The notes: a model not told the origin generated them from the sequence alone. 57,497 bases of DNA from Nitrospiraceae bacterium (GCA_013140715.1 JABFSG010000060.1:1-57497); one strand, 5' to 3'. Numbered from the stretch's first letter, positions 42,936 through 52,490 are shown. A program made the numbers and translations.

Positions 42936-43238
42936 ATGCATCTGACACCACGGGAACAAGAAAAACTGCTGATCTATGTCGCGGCGAATTTGGCCAAGGA
43001 GCGGAAGGCGCGCGGGTTGAAGCTGAATCACCCTGAAGCGGTCGCGTTTATCACGGCGGCCATTCTGGAAGGCATTCGTGACGGTCGTTCCGTCTCGAAC
43101 CTCATGAGTTTCGGCGCGACGTTGCTGAAGAAAAAAGATGTTATGTCCGGTGTGGCGGAGATGATTCCAGAACTGCAAGTCGAGGGCACATTCCCGGATG
43201 GAACTAAACTTGTGACGGTTCATGAGCCGATTCGATAG
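42936..43238 (+). CDS. ureA: Urease subunit gamma
   Basis: A 100-residue gamma subunit starting [20 protein letters not shown], with [20 protein letters not shown]. It forms the (alpha-beta-gamma)3 urease with UreB and UreC, which hydrolyses urea to ammonia and carbamate. Length and sequence are normal. ureB begins eight bases after the stop. Confidence 0.96.
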   Translation: MHLTPREQEKLLIYVAANLAKERKARGLKLNHPEAVAFITAAILEGIRDGRSVSNLMSFGATLLKKKDVMSGVAEMIPELQVEGTFPDGTKLVTVHEPIR

Positions 43239-43246
43239 GTGAATCG

Positions 43247-43708
43247 ATGAAGAAGAAAACCAAAGCCAAGCAGAAAGTGACGAAGCGAAGGGGCGTGAGT
43301 CGGGATGCCAAGAAGGCTTCGATTCAGTCCACTGCTGTGATTCCTGGTGAGGTCATCCTTGGTGAAGGCGACATCGTTGCATTCAAGGGCCGTCAGACGG
43401 TTGAGATGATTGTCGCCAATACCGGGGATCGGCCAATCCAGGTTGGGTCGCATTGTCATTTCTTCGAGGCGAATCGCGCGCTGCGGTTCGATCGGGAGAA
43501 GGCCTATGGATTTCGGTTGCAAGTTCCTGCTGGAACTGCGGTGCGGTTTGAGCCGGGCGAAGACAAGCGGGTGACGCTGGTCTCGATAGGCGGCAATCGG
43601 GTGGCCTATGGGATCAATGGATTGGTGAATGGTCGTCTGGATGATCCGACGGTAAAGACCAAGGCGCTCGTTGCAGCTCAAGCACAGGGGTTCATCGTTA
43701 AACGTTAA
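43247..43708 (+). CDS. ureB: Urease subunit beta with basic N-terminal extension
   Basis: A 153-residue beta subunit. The core (about residues 31-135) has [30 protein letters not shown] and the [15 protein letters not shown] strand. About 28 Lys/Arg-rich residues precede it and about 15 follow, whereas free-standing UreB is near 100-110 residues. The start is constrained by ureA, and no later ATG precedes the core, so the extension is likely translated. Confidence 0.95.
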   Translation: MKKKTKAKQKVTKRRGVSRDAKKASIQSTAVIPGEVILGEGDIVAFKGRQTVEMIVANTGDRPIQVGSHCHFFEANRALRFDREKAYGFRLQVPAGTAVRFEPGEDKRVTLVSIGGNRVAYGINGLVNGRLDDPTVKTKALVAAQAQGFIVKR

Positions 43709-43757
43709 CCGTTATACGTATACGCGATTAACGATTCACGAGTAACGATTAACGGAG
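43703..43757. repeat. GTTAACG-type intergenic repeat, ureB-ureC
   Basis: AACCGTTATACG, TACGCG, ATTAACGATTCACG and GTAACGATTAACGG follow each other, and CGTTA and TAACG segments can pair. It is related to the repeats at 12731-12796 and 13627-13715. The ureC ribosome binding site (ACGGAG) is formed at its edge. Confidence 0.45.
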
Positions 43758-43763
43758 AACACT

Positions 43764-45491
43764 ATGAAAATCCCGCGTCGCCAATACAACGATCTCTACG
43801 GTCCAACGGCAGGCGATCGCATTCGTCTGGCTGACACGGATCTCCTCATTGAAATTACCCGCGATCTGACGGTGCCTGGCGAAGAGGCCAAGTTCGGAGG
43901 CGGCAAGGTCATCCGCGACGGCATGGGCCAGTCTCCGTCAGCCACCCGCGCGAAGGGCGCGCTCGACCTTGTGATCACGAATGCGATCATCATCGATTGG
44001 TGGGGGATCGTGAAGGCCGATATCGGCATCCGCGATGGCCGCATCGCCGGCATCGGCAAGGCAGGCAATCCCGATTTGATGGAAGGTGTCACAAAGGGGA
44101 TGGAGGTCGGCGCTTGTACCGAGGTGCTTTCGGCGGAAGGCAAGATCGTGACGGCGGGAGGCATCGATACGCACATCCATTTCATCTGTCCGCAGATTAT
44201 TACTGAAGCGATTGCGAACGGATTGACCACGTTGATCGGCGGTGGGACTGGCCCAGCCACCGGCACGAATGCTACAACCTGCACGCCAGGCGCATGGAAT
44301 ATCCATCGCATGCTGGAAGCAGCGGAGGGATTTCCGATCAATCTCGGTTTTCTTGGGAAGGGCAATTCGTCGCTGCCGGATGGACTCCGCGAGCAAGTCG
44401 AGGCCGGCGCGATCGGGCTCAAGTTGCACGAAGACTGGGGTACGACTCCGGCGGCGATTTCGACTTGCCTCGATGTCGCGGAAGAATACGATGTCCAAGT
44501 CGCCATCCATACCGACACATTGAACGAAGCTGGCTTTGTCGAAGATACGATCAAAGCTTTCAAGGGACGGACGATCCACTCCTTTCATACTGAAGGCGCA
44601 GGCGGTGGACATGCTCCCGACATCATCAAAGTCTGCGGTGAGGCAAACGTGCTTCCCTCGTCCACGAATCCGACGATGCCCTTCACGGTCAATACGATGG
44701 ATGAGCATTTGGACATGCTCATGGTATGTCACCATTTGAACCCTCGTGTGCCTGAAGACATTGCCTTTGCCGAGTCTCGCATCCGTCGGGAAACCATTGC
44801 GGCGGAGGATATCCTGCACGACATGGGAGCGATCAGCATCATGTCGTCGGACTCGCAGGCGATGGGGCGGGTCGGTGAAGTCATCATTCGCACCTGGCAG
44901 ACGGCGCATAAGATGAAAGTGCAGCGAGGGCACCTGTCTCAGACGGCGGTTGAAAAGCCGTCCGGCGTGAATGACAACTTTCGTGCTCAGCGCTACATTT
45001 CAAAGTACACGATCAATCCGGCGATCGCGCATGGCATCGGGCATGAAGTCGGGTCGGTCGAGGTCGGAAAGCTGGCGGATCTCGTGTTATGGAAACCGGC
45101 CTTCTTCGGTGTGAAACCGGAGATTGTCCTCAAAGGTGGCTTTCCTATGTCCGCCGCCATGGGAGATCCCAATGCGTCGATCCCGACACCGCAGCCGGTT
45201 TTCACCAGGCCCATGTTCGGAAGCTTTGGCCGCGCTCCCTTTTCCACCAGCCTCACCTTTCTCTCCCAAGCTGCCCTAGACCACGAGGTGCATAAGTCAC
45301 TCGGCCTCCAGAAGCGCGTTGCGGCGGTAAAGCAATGCCGCAGCATCGGCAAACGCAATATGAAGCTGAACGATGCGTTGCCACATATGGAAGTTGATCC
45401 GGAGACCTATGTTGTGAAGGCCGACGGGCAGATTTTGACATGCGATCCGATGGAGATCTTACCAATGGCCCAACGGTATTTTTTGTTCTAA
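43764..45491 (+). CDS. ureC: Urease subunit alpha (catalytic)
   Basis: A 575-residue nickel amidohydrolase with all the active-site elements: H137 and H139 in THIHFICPQ, the carbamylated lysine K220 in [23 protein letters not shown], the mobile-flap [16 protein letters not shown] and D363 in [12 protein letters not shown]. It starts [19 protein letters not shown] and is full length. Nothing indicates inactivation. Confidence 0.98.
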   Translation: MKIPRRQYNDLYGPTAGDRIRLADTDLLIEITRDLTVPGEEAKFGGGKVIRDGMGQSPSATRAKGALDLVITNAIIIDWWGIVKADIGIRDGRIAGIGKAGNPDLMEGVTKGMEVGACTEVLSAEGKIVTAGGIDTHIHFICPQIITEAIANGLTTLIGGGTGPATGTNATTCTPGAWNIHRMLEAAEGFPINLGFLGKGNSSLPDGLREQVEAGAIGLKLHEDWGTTPAAISTCLDVAEEYDVQVAIHTDTLNEAGFVEDTIKAFKGRTIHSFHTEGAGGGHAPDIIKVCGEANVLPSSTNPTMPFTVNTMDEHLDMLMVCHHLNPRVPEDIAFAESRIRRETIAAEDILHDMGAISIMSSDSQAMGRVGEVIIRTWQTAHKMKVQRGHLSQTAVEKPSGVNDNFRAQRYISKYTINPAIAHGIGHEVGSVEVGKLADLVLWKPAFFGVKPEIVLKGGFPMSAAMGDPNASIPTPQPVFTRPMFGSFGRAPFSTSLTFLSQAALDHEVHKSLGLQKRVAAVKQCRSIGKRNMKLNDALPHMEVDPETYVVKADGQILTCDPMEILPMAQRYFLF

Positions 45492-45492
45492 C

Positions 45493-45657
45493 GGCTGCTG
45501 AAAACGCCGTCCAGCATCGTTCTCACCTTGAACGCATCCTCAACGTACCCCACTCGGGGAAAGAGCTGTCTCGGCAGCTCGGGGTGGGCGGGTGAGGAAT
45601 GGTACGCCTCCGGTGCGTCCGTCGGCTCGGCCTTGCTGGACAACGTTTTGAGCAGCC
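45493..45657. repeat. Urt/ure junction palindrome, copy 2 (ureC-ureF)
   Basis: About 165 bp. GGCTGCTGAAAACG at the left pairs with CGTTTTGAGCAGCC at the right, and GTCCAGC with GCTGGAC. The inside matches copies 1 and 3 (CGTTCTC, TCCTCAACGTACCCC, GTACGCCTCCGGT, CGGCCTTGCTGGA), but it carries about 45 extra bases with their own hairpin (GAGCTGTCTCGGCAGCTC). Confidence 0.75.
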
Positions 45658-45676
45658 TAGCGGTTAGGGATAATCT

Positions 45677-46390
45677 ATGGAGAAGGGCTCACCGTGTAAT
45701 GCGATGAATACTCTATCGCTTCTGAACGGTCTGCGATTCATCGATAGCTTCTTTCCATCAGGTGGCTATGCCTTCTCCTCGGGACTTGAGGCGGCGGTGC
45801 AGGGGGGTGCAGTTCGGAATGCGGAGGAGCTGTCGCGTTACGTGGTCGAGTCGCTCACGACTGGAATGGGAGAACGCGAGGCAGTAGCGGTCGGATTGGC
45901 GCATGACGCTGTCGTTTCCGGTAGCTTGGAAATTGCGTTCAAGGCGGATCTTGACCTGGATGCGATGAAGCTGGGCCGTGAATCACGGATTGCCAGCCGT
46001 CAAATGGGCCGCCAGGTGATTCGCATAGCAGCGGAACAGCATCACGGACATCCATCACTCGAAGACTATTTAGCCGGTGTTGAAGCCGGGCGGAGTCCCG
46101 GGCATATGGCCGTCAGTCTGGGGCTCACGCTGGCGGCGGCCGGTTGGTGCAAAGAAGACAGCATTGCTTCGTTCCTCTATCAAACGGCGACTGGTTTTGT
46201 GGCGGCAGCCATGAAGTTGTTGCCGATAGGGCAGCGTGAAGGACAGCGACTCTTGGAAGGTTGGATCGAAGTCATTGAGCGGGTGAGCAAGCAGGCAACG
46301 CAGCAGAGAGAACTGCGCTCCTGGTCGCCGATTCAGGATATCTATGGAATGAAGCATAGCCGGTTGGAGTCGCGGCTTTTTCGGTCTTGA
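45677..46390 (+). CDS. ureF: Urease accessory protein UreF
   Basis: A 237-residue UreF with LLNGLRFIDSFFPSGGYAFS and GLEAAVQGGAVRNAEEL, the usual signature. UreF acts in the UreDFG complex that loads nickel into apo-urease and is thought to gate the GTPase UreG. ATG 45677 has an AGGGA site. ATG 45704 is the alternative. Its partners ureG and ureD lie 6 kb further on, beyond an inserted module. Confidence 0.92.
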   Translation: MEKGSPCNAMNTLSLLNGLRFIDSFFPSGGYAFSSGLEAAVQGGAVRNAEELSRYVVESLTTGMGEREAVAVGLAHDAVVSGSLEIAFKADLDLDAMKLGRESRIASRQMGRQVIRIAAEQHHGHPSLEDYLAGVEAGRSPGHMAVSLGLTLAAAGWCKEDSIASFLYQTATGFVAAAMKLLPIGQREGQRLLEGWIEVIERVSKQATQQRELRSWSPIQDIYGMKHSRLESRLFRS

Positions 46391-46640
46391 GCGCGCATGG
46401 CCTCCAGCAAGTCGTCAGGGCGATGCGATAGGTTCCCTTGCTGTTGGGTTCTGAGCCGTCGACTTTTTTCTACAACCCCATCCTCTTCCGTTCGCAGCCC
46501 TGCAATTACAGCGGCGATTCCTGTCTCGTCAGGGTCGAGTGAATTTTCCGTAGATAGGCGCGGCATGCGTCGTACTTCGATCAGCGTATCTGGGCGTTAT
46601 GGTAGTGCTGACCACAACGGGTCGGCGCATTGCGGGTAGC

Positions 46641-48872
46641 TCAAGGTCCGTGCGTTCCGGTGCGGTTTCGGAGTAGAGGAGGGATGCTGGGAAACGGGAG
46701 GAGTTTGCCCTGCCATGTCGAAGCAGCGGGGGCTGGTACGGAGTCCAAATCCGTTTTGTGGGGGAGGGTGATAATGAAAACTGTTCCTTGGCCGACGGTG
46801 CTCTGTGCTTCGATTGTGCCGGTATGTTCTTGAATGATTTGATGGACGATCGAGAGGCCGAGCCCGGTTCCCGCATGCTCCGCGCTGTCGTGTTTGGTTG
46901 TAAAGAAGGGGTCGAAAATGTGCGGCAGATCTTCAGGCGTAATCCCGCTGCCGGTATCGGAGATCTCGATCTGTATCCATTGGGTGCCGTCGAGGCGGGT
47001 GATGTCGCGTGTCGCGACGCTCAATCGCCCTCCGGTCTTCATCGCGTCGATCGCGTTTAGGACGAGATTCATCAACACTTGTTTAATTTGCTGACGATCG
47101 AGCACTATTGGAGTGAGCTGTTCGGCCAGATGCTTCTCAATCGACACTCCCAGGCTGTTCGCCTTGACTTCAATGAAGTGCAGGCAGGAGCTAACGATCT
47201 CGTTCAGCGATTCCAAGGAGAATTTGGGCTTCATATAGCGCGCGTAGTCCAGTATTTCTTCGATGAGGCGCTCGATGCGCGCAAGATCGTCGGCGACCAC
47301 CGGGCTGAAGGAGTCCATGAACTCAGCGTCGTCCCGTCGCAACGGCGCCAGTTGGATGAACGTTTTGATCGATGTTAGAGGGTTCCGTATCTCATGGGCG
47401 AATCCCCCTGCGATGGTTTCCAGTGAGCGGAGGCGATCCGTGCGCCGAATGAGAAGCTGCGAGCGTTTCCAATCCTCATAGAGCATGGCATTGTCGAGCG
47501 CAATCGCAGCGTTGTTTGCCAGAGAGCCGAGAAGTTTGATCTCGTCCAACGAATAGATTGCCAGAAGGGGCTTGTGCCCGAGATTGACAAAGCCGATGAG
47601 CCGAGCCTTGTTGACAAGGGGCAGACAGACTTCAGAGTCCATCTTCGTCAATACTTCCACCAGGGCGGCAGTCAGTGCTTCATCTTTTCCCAGAAGTCCA
47701 TGTTGGAGTTCTTCCTTGATGATCGGCTGGTTGTGCTCCACGAGAAAACCGGAGAAAGACTCATGGCTTGTGAGCTGAATGGCATTGGCCTGGGCTTTGT
47801 CTATCCCGTACGATGCTTTGAGCCCGTAGCGACCGTCTTCCTTTTCTAGGAGAAAGAGCGAGATCTTCTCGATGCCCATGACGTGTTGCAGCGCACGGAC
47901 GATCTCATTTTGCAAATTGGCGAGATCGAGATTCGTGACCATGGTCTGGCTGAAGCGCGCCAAGGTGTTGTACGCGTCATGCCTGCCTGGGAAAAGCGCT
48001 TTATTGAGAGCGGATTGAAGGCGCGGTTGGAAGGTGACATACAGCACCGTGAACGTCGCGGTCGCGGCAACAAGAGTTCCGGTCAAGGCTGCTGGAGAGA
48101 GGTCGCTCAGCCCATTTGCAAGCAGGACGAGCGCAAGCGTGAATGGGACGAGCGGGAGATAGGTGGCGCTCAGGGAGACGAATAGGGCGGCATCGAGAAG
48201 CTGATAGCGCAGAATGGCGATCGTGACGATGATGGTCAGCAGAAAAATTGGAACATATCCGAAGGGGTAGAGTGCATAGCCGAGGGCCGGCACGAAATCG
48301 ACTGAGCCCAGATAGGCGATCACAAACGCGATCAGAACGAACCTGATCTGCTGACGCTTAATGGGCGTTGTGACAGTGCCGTAGGCGCGAACATAGTCAG
48401 TGAATGCGACGGCCATATAGGAGAAGAACAGGGCGAAAAACGGCACACTGGCGGGACCCCACTGCGGAAAATATCCCCACCAATATTGGTGGACGCCTGC
48501 GACGAAATCTTGCCGAACGAGGACGGCTCCGGCCAGAAGTGTGGCGAGTCCATAGCCAAGCAGAATGGAACGGGGGCGATGAAGCTGGAGGAATTCCGAG
48601 GAGAATGCATAGAACGCGACAGAGATATACATGACGCCGACATTGTCGAGCCTAAACCAGTTCAAGGCTCTGTCCGCTGTGGTCGCGCAGAGGCCGATGC
48701 TGGTCGCGGTGAGCCACAACGCGATACTGGCGCAGAGAATGAGGAAATGGCGGTGCGAAGCGGATTGCCGATTCGACCGATAGACCAGGACTCCCAGTCC
48801 TAGCGTGACGAGCCCCATGAGCAGCATGGGGATGGCGTGAACATTGAGCGTGTAGGCCGGAGCAACAGACAT
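46641..48872 (-). CDS. 7TM-GAF sensor histidine kinase
   Basis: A 743-residue kinase. The N-terminal seven-helix membrane module (about residues 5-225, starting TLNVHAIPMLLMGLVTLGLG) resembles the HisKA_7TM family. A GAF domain (about 280-440), a HisKA domain with H493 in GGFAHEIRNPLTSIKTFIQL and a HATPase with NLVLNAIDAM, DTGSGI and GTGLGLSIVHQI follow. No response regulator is encoded next to it. The start at 48872 is five bases from the stop of the PilZ-AAR gene, so they form one operon. An upstream open frame to 49079 overlaps that gene and is not used. Confidence 0.88.
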   Translation of the reverse strand: MSVAPAYTLNVHAIPMLLMGLVTLGLGVLVYRSNRQSASHRHFLILCASIALWLTATSIGLCATTADRALNWFRLDNVGVMYISVAFYAFSSEFLQLHRPRSILLGYGLATLLAGAVLVRQDFVAGVHQYWWGYFPQWGPASVPFFALFFSYMAVAFTDYVRAYGTVTTPIKRQQIRFVLIAFVIAYLGSVDFVPALGYALYPFGYVPIFLLTIIVTIAILRYQLLDAALFVSLSATYLPLVPFTLALVLLANGLSDLSPAALTGTLVAATATFTVLYVTFQPRLQSALNKALFPGRHDAYNTLARFSQTMVTNLDLANLQNEIVRALQHVMGIEKISLFLLEKEDGRYGLKASYGIDKAQANAIQLTSHESFSGFLVEHNQPIIKEELQHGLLGKDEALTAALVEVLTKMDSEVCLPLVNKARLIGFVNLGHKPLLAIYSLDEIKLLGSLANNAAIALDNAMLYEDWKRSQLLIRRTDRLRSLETIAGGFAHEIRNPLTSIKTFIQLAPLRRDDAEFMDSFSPVVADDLARIERLIEEILDYARYMKPKFSLESLNEIVSSCLHFIEVKANSLGVSIEKHLAEQLTPIVLDRQQIKQVLMNLVLNAIDAMKTGGRLSVATRDITRLDGTQWIQIEISDTGSGITPEDLPHIFDPFFTTKHDSAEHAGTGLGLSIVHQIIQEHTGTIEAQSTVGQGTVFIITLPHKTDLDSVPAPAASTWQGKLLPFPSIPPLLRNRTGTHGP

Positions 48873-48877
48873 AGAGA

Positions 48878-50623
48878 TTATTCTATCGTTCGTGCTTGGG
48901 CGATTCGGAGCAGATGCTCGTCGGTAACGTAGCCTCCAGAATTTCGAAAGCGCGCAAGGCGGAAACCAAGCGCGCGACCGGCGGCAATGATGTGCGCGGC
49001 ATGCGATGGATCGGCTTTGCCGAGGGAGTAATGTCCGGTCCATCCTATGGCGGTCAAGATCATGGTTTCGGAGAGACAACCGAGGGCTTCCCCTGGGGCC
49101 AGGTCCAGGTCAAAGTGCACGTCGACATCGGGCGTTTGGACCACGGCGGATTCGATGACCACGACATCGGGCCGCTGGCGCGGGATCTCCTCCGATACAT
49201 TTTTTGGCTGGGCTGCATCGATCACAATCGCGCCGGGCTTCAAGTGATCAGCAGTTAGCAGGATGTGCGGGTTGTTGGTTGCGGCGATAACGATATCTGC
49301 CTCTCGTACTCGACTGAGACTCGTGGCGCCCTCCACGACGGCCGGCTGGTTTGCCAATTGCGCAACCAGGTTTTGCAGCGCATCTTTCTTGATGTCGATG
49401 ATAAGGAGGCTGGCTACTAATCGGGCGAGCATTTTTGCGCAGGCGGAACCTACCGACCCGGCTCCTCCGACGATCGCAACAGTGGCGTGCGGAAGGCTGA
49501 GATTCGTCAGGGCGGCGGCTTGAAGAATATTTTGGACGGCGATAGCGGCGGAATGAGGATTCCCCGTGGTCAATCCAAGGTGAACCTTCCCCTCAAGATC
49601 CCGTCCGTCTCGCGTGACGATCGATGTGAAGGCGCCTAAGCCTGCAATCTTCGCTCCCATTTTTTCAGCCAGCCGAATGGTCTGCAGGACACGCTGTCGG
49701 GCGAGCCGAGGGTTGCGAATCATCTGCTCTGTCGTCAGCGGAGAAATCAGCATCGCTCCGGTCGTAGGAGATCCGTTCGCCAGGGTCAGGCCGGTGATGT
49801 AGGAGGCGACAAAGGGCCATTGGTGCCGAAACCACCGCTCCACGATATGCGCCGGCAAGAAGTGCGCGAACGGGAATTTCCGTGGAACGTCGTCTAGTAT
49901 GCGAGGGTGTCCGATGAATGCAAAGGTAATGGGTGTGATAAAGAGGCGGGCAAGGGAGCCAGGCAGGAATCGGATGCTCAAATCACGAAGGACTTGCGTG
50001 AGAAGCCCGAAGCCTTGCCAGGCCATACTCCAGGAAAAGTGTCGGGGAGGCATCTTGGAAGCCTGGGGCGCCGGCACAGAGTCTGTATTCTGTATCGCCT
50101 GTTGAACTGGCGTCGAATCGATGTGTTGGGCCGAGCTGCGAGACCGATTGTCGGGGCCGACCGACAATCGGTAGGGAAGGTGATAGGGATTATCGGTGAT
50201 GAACAGGGAAAGAATGGACCGGGGGTTACTGGTAACGAGTCTCGCGCGCTCTGCCGCGCGCTCGTCGCTGTCCGGGGCTCCGAGGCTGTGCAGATAGATT
50301 TCCAGCTCTTCAAATGTAGACTCGAGGATCTGCCGCTCGATATCTCCCAGAGGCAGCAGGTGGATATCGATACGGAACTGTGTCGTCGGATTTCCGCTCT
50401 CTTCGGTCACGGCGGCCACCCGGCCTGTCAATGGCATATAGGCGACATTGCGGCTGAAGTAGAAGAGTACGGAGACCGATGTGTCTACTGGAGATGCGCA
50501 ATCGGTTAAGAGGGAAAGGGAGTCGAGGCAGAGATCCTGGGTCACTCCTCGCGCCAATGTGCCCTGAAAATCTACGACAATTGGAAGACTCACTCCGAGT
50601 CGGTTTGAAATTGCGCTCTCCAT
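48878..50623 (-). CDS. PilZ-like domain fused to acyl-ACP-reductase-like oxidoreductase
   Basis: A 581-residue two-part protein. Residues about 5-130 look like a degenerate PilZ domain (RGVTQDLCLDSLSLLTD, GRVAAVTEE). A Pro/Gln-rich linker follows. Residues about 215-580 resemble cyanobacterial long-chain acyl-ACP reductase: AEKMGAKIAGLGAFTSIVT, LGLTTGNPHSAAIAVQNI, the Rossmann motif VAIVGGAGSVGSACAKML near residue 380 and ADIVIAATNNP. The likely chemistry is NAD(P)H-dependent reduction of an acyl thioester, possibly under control of c-di-GMP or a lipid. I chose the ATG at 50623 with AGAGGTG upstream. A TTG at 50689 is less likely. Confidence 0.75.
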   Translation of the reverse strand: MESAISNRLGVSLPIVVDFQGTLARGVTQDLCLDSLSLLTDCASPVDTSVSVLFYFSRNVAYMPLTGRVAAVTEESGNPTTQFRIDIHLLPLGDIERQILESTFEELEIYLHSLGAPDSDERAAERARLVTSNPRSILSLFITDNPYHLPYRLSVGPDNRSRSSAQHIDSTPVQQAIQNTDSVPAPQASKMPPRHFSWSMAWQGFGLLTQVLRDLSIRFLPGSLARLFITPITFAFIGHPRILDDVPRKFPFAHFLPAHIVERWFRHQWPFVASYITGLTLANGSPTTGAMLISPLTTEQMIRNPRLARQRVLQTIRLAEKMGAKIAGLGAFTSIVTRDGRDLEGKVHLGLTTGNPHSAAIAVQNILQAAALTNLSLPHATVAIVGGAGSVGSACAKMLARLVASLLIIDIKKDALQNLVAQLANQPAVVEGATSLSRVREADIVIAATNNPHILLTADHLKPGAIVIDAAQPKNVSEEIPRQRPDVVVIESAVVQTPDVDVHFDLDLAPGEALGCLSETMILTAIGWTGHYSLGKADPSHAAHIIAAGRALGFRLARFRNSGGYVTDEHLLRIAQARTIE

Positions 50624-50755
50624 CGTCACCTCTTTATCCGTCCGAACAGATATCTTCACCCGTAAAACCGTTGAGAGTCGACGTCCCAAGTCGATTGAGT
50701 TAGGAGCGCGCCTTGTCGCCTAGACATAGACTGCGGCTCAGTATAGCCACACCCG

Positions 50756-50800
50756 AGGTGTAATACACCTTACTATTGTATGTGGTGAATGGTTTGTCAA
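50756..50800 (-). promoter_or_regulatory. Promoter and operator of the PilZ-AAR/kinase operon
   Basis: On the minus strand TTGACA (50800-50795) and AATAGT (17-base spacer) form a sigma-70 promoter. Directly downstream the perfect palindrome AGGTGTA-n-TACACCT (50756-50770) covers the expected transcription start, a typical repressor position. The transcript would have a leader of about 140 bases before the ATG at 50623. Confidence 0.6.
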
Positions 50801-50862
50801 CCAAAGCGTTTCTAAAGGCTGGGATCGCAAGAAGCCTTATGGGCTGTAATCGAATACAGGTA

Positions 50863-50893
50863 TTGTCAAAACTGAATGGATGATATGTATATT
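50863..50893 (+). promoter_or_regulatory. Candidate promoter of the FadL-type gene
   Basis: TTGTCA (50863-50868) is followed by an AT-rich TATGTATATT run giving possible -10 hexamers at 15 to 19 bases. An inverted repeat, ACTGAAT (50871) / ATTCAGT (50904), brackets the -10 region and could be an operator. The region 50624-51032 holds no gene. Confidence 0.35.
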
Positions 50894-51032
50894 AACGTAT
50901 GAAATTCAGTCGATTGCTGCTATCTCTTATGAAATTGTTAGGGATGTATTGTGCGGACAGACATAATTGCACGAATGTTGCAAAGAGATCGATTGGCGCT
51001 ATGTCAGGAGATTGTGGATGGAGGCATATCTC

Positions 51033-52490
51033 ATGCGGACGAACTCCATATGTAATGCGATAGGGATCGCTCGGCGCGCGAGCGGAGGGCGAGGGTATCA
51101 ATCGAAATCATGGGTGAGGTTCGCGGGTGCCTGTGGCCTGCTCATGATACTGGTGTTTCCCGCCGCTGTTTTTGCAGGTGCGTTCCAGGTTTTTGATCAT
51201 AGTGCCTCCGGGACAGCCCAGGGTGGCGCCTTCGCAGCCCAGGCCGATGATCCTTCAGCCATATATTTCAATCCGGCTGGAATGACTCAACTGAGCGGCA
51301 TTCAGACCAGTGTCGGAACCCTGCTGCTCGGGGGAGGCACAAATTTTACCAGTCCGTCCGGGGCGACCACGAGAGGTGATTTTGGCGGCAGTGTAGCCTC
51401 CCCGCCTCCGAGCAATTTTTATCTCACCGCGAACCTCAAAAGTCTCGGGGTGGCCGCATTGGAGAATCTTTCTGTGGGAATCGGCGTCGTTTCGCCGTTC
51501 GGAGTCTTGTACCGCTATTCCAACGACAGTCCGTTCGCTACAGCTGTGACATCGCAGTCATTGCCGTTGATGGATATCAAACCAACCCTGGCGTATAAGG
51601 TGAATGACCAATTGTCTGTCGGGCTTGGCGCAGATATCTATACCTTCGCAAGCTTTTGGGGCACAGGACAGGCTGTGACAAAATTCAATTCATCGGGAGG
51701 ACCGGGCTTGCCACCGCCCGGAACCTTGATGGAAGTGAATGGGGGGGATACGGCTGCCGGGTTCAACGTGAGTTTGCTGTACACACCGCTGCGGAACGCA
51801 GACGGGCGGCCATTGGTCAACGTCGGTCTGGTGTACCGCAGCCAGGCGACTCTCCACTTAGACGGTCAGTTTCTCGCCGGTGGAACGCGCGTTTCGGATG
51901 CCTCTACCACTCTGGTGCTTCCACAGGTCTTTACAGGGGGCATTGCAATTTGGCCGATCCGCGATGCGGCACATGAATGGAAGCTGGAACTCGATGTCGA
52001 CCATACGGGGTGGAGCTCGATGCGCAATCTCGACGTGCACCTCTCGACCGGTGGCACAATTCCATTCCCACAGAACTGGCGGAATGCCTATACGTTCAAG
52101 ATCGGAACTGAATATAAATGGCTCGATCCGGCTGTGCTGCCGGATTGGGACATTGCGTTGCGTGGAGGTTATTGGCATTCCCAAACGCCTGTTCCCGATC
52201 GATCCTTTACGCCTACCGTTCCAGACTCAGATCAGCAAGCGATCTCAGGAGGACTGGGCTTGCTATGCAAGGGGGGAGGCCGGTTTCTCGGACTGATCCC
52301 CTGCGGTGCGGCAGAAGGTTCATCGTTTTGGCCTAAAGGGATAGGAATAGACTTGGCCTATCAGCTGATTCTGTATGAGCCGCGGACGGTCAGCGGTAGT
52401 GCGCACCCGGTCGCTATTCCCGGCGTCATAGATGGAACATACCAAACCACCTGGCATGTTGGTTCACTGAACCTTCGGGTCAATTTCTGA
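51033..52490 (+). CDS. FadL/TodX-family outer-membrane transporter
   Basis: A 485-residue protein with a signal peptide ending FAGAFQV and the family motif near the mature N terminus (SASGTAQGGAFAAQADDPSA, then YFNPAGMTQL). It closes with a C-terminal strand ending LRVNF, typical of outer-membrane barrels. FadL relatives import long-chain fatty acids, hydrocarbons or aromatics. I chose ATG 51033, which has GGAGG eight bases upstream. ATG 51018 is possible. It is divergent from the acyl-ACP-reductase-like gene, which suggests a shared lipid theme. Confidence 0.88.
   Translation: MRTNSICNAIGIARRASGGRGYQSKSWVRFAGACGLLMILVFPAAVFAGAFQVFDHSASGTAQGGAFAAQADDPSAIYFNPAGMTQLSGIQTSVGTLLLGGGTNFTSPSGATTRGDFGGSVASPPPSNFYLTANLKSLGVAALENLSVGIGVVSPFGVLYRYSNDSPFATAVTSQSLPLMDIKPTLAYKVNDQLSVGLGADIYTFASFWGTGQAVTKFNSSGGPGLPPPGTLMEVNGGDTAAGFNVSLLYTPLRNADGRPLVNVGLVYRSQATLHLDGQFLAGGTRVSDASTTLVLPQVFTGGIAIWPIRDAAHEWKLELDVDHTGWSSMRNLDVHLSTGGTIPFPQNWRNAYTFKIGTEYKWLDPAVLPDWDIALRGGYWHSQTPVPDRSFTPTVPDSDQQAISGGLGLLCKGGGRFLGLIPCGAAEGSSFWPKGIGIDLAYQLILYEPRTVSGSAHPVAIPGVIDGTYQTTWHVGSLNLRVNF

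Noticed and set aside
46391-46640. A small gene between ureF and the convergent kinase (frames on both strands)
   Set aside because: The frames of 74-80 codons have no start signals, no recognisable motifs, and overlap ureF or repeat-free noise.
48873-49079. Longer start for the 7TM kinase, adding about 69 residues
   Set aside because: The extra part lies inside the PilZ-reductase gene, is Arg-rich and not membrane-like, and the seven-helix module starts properly at 48872.
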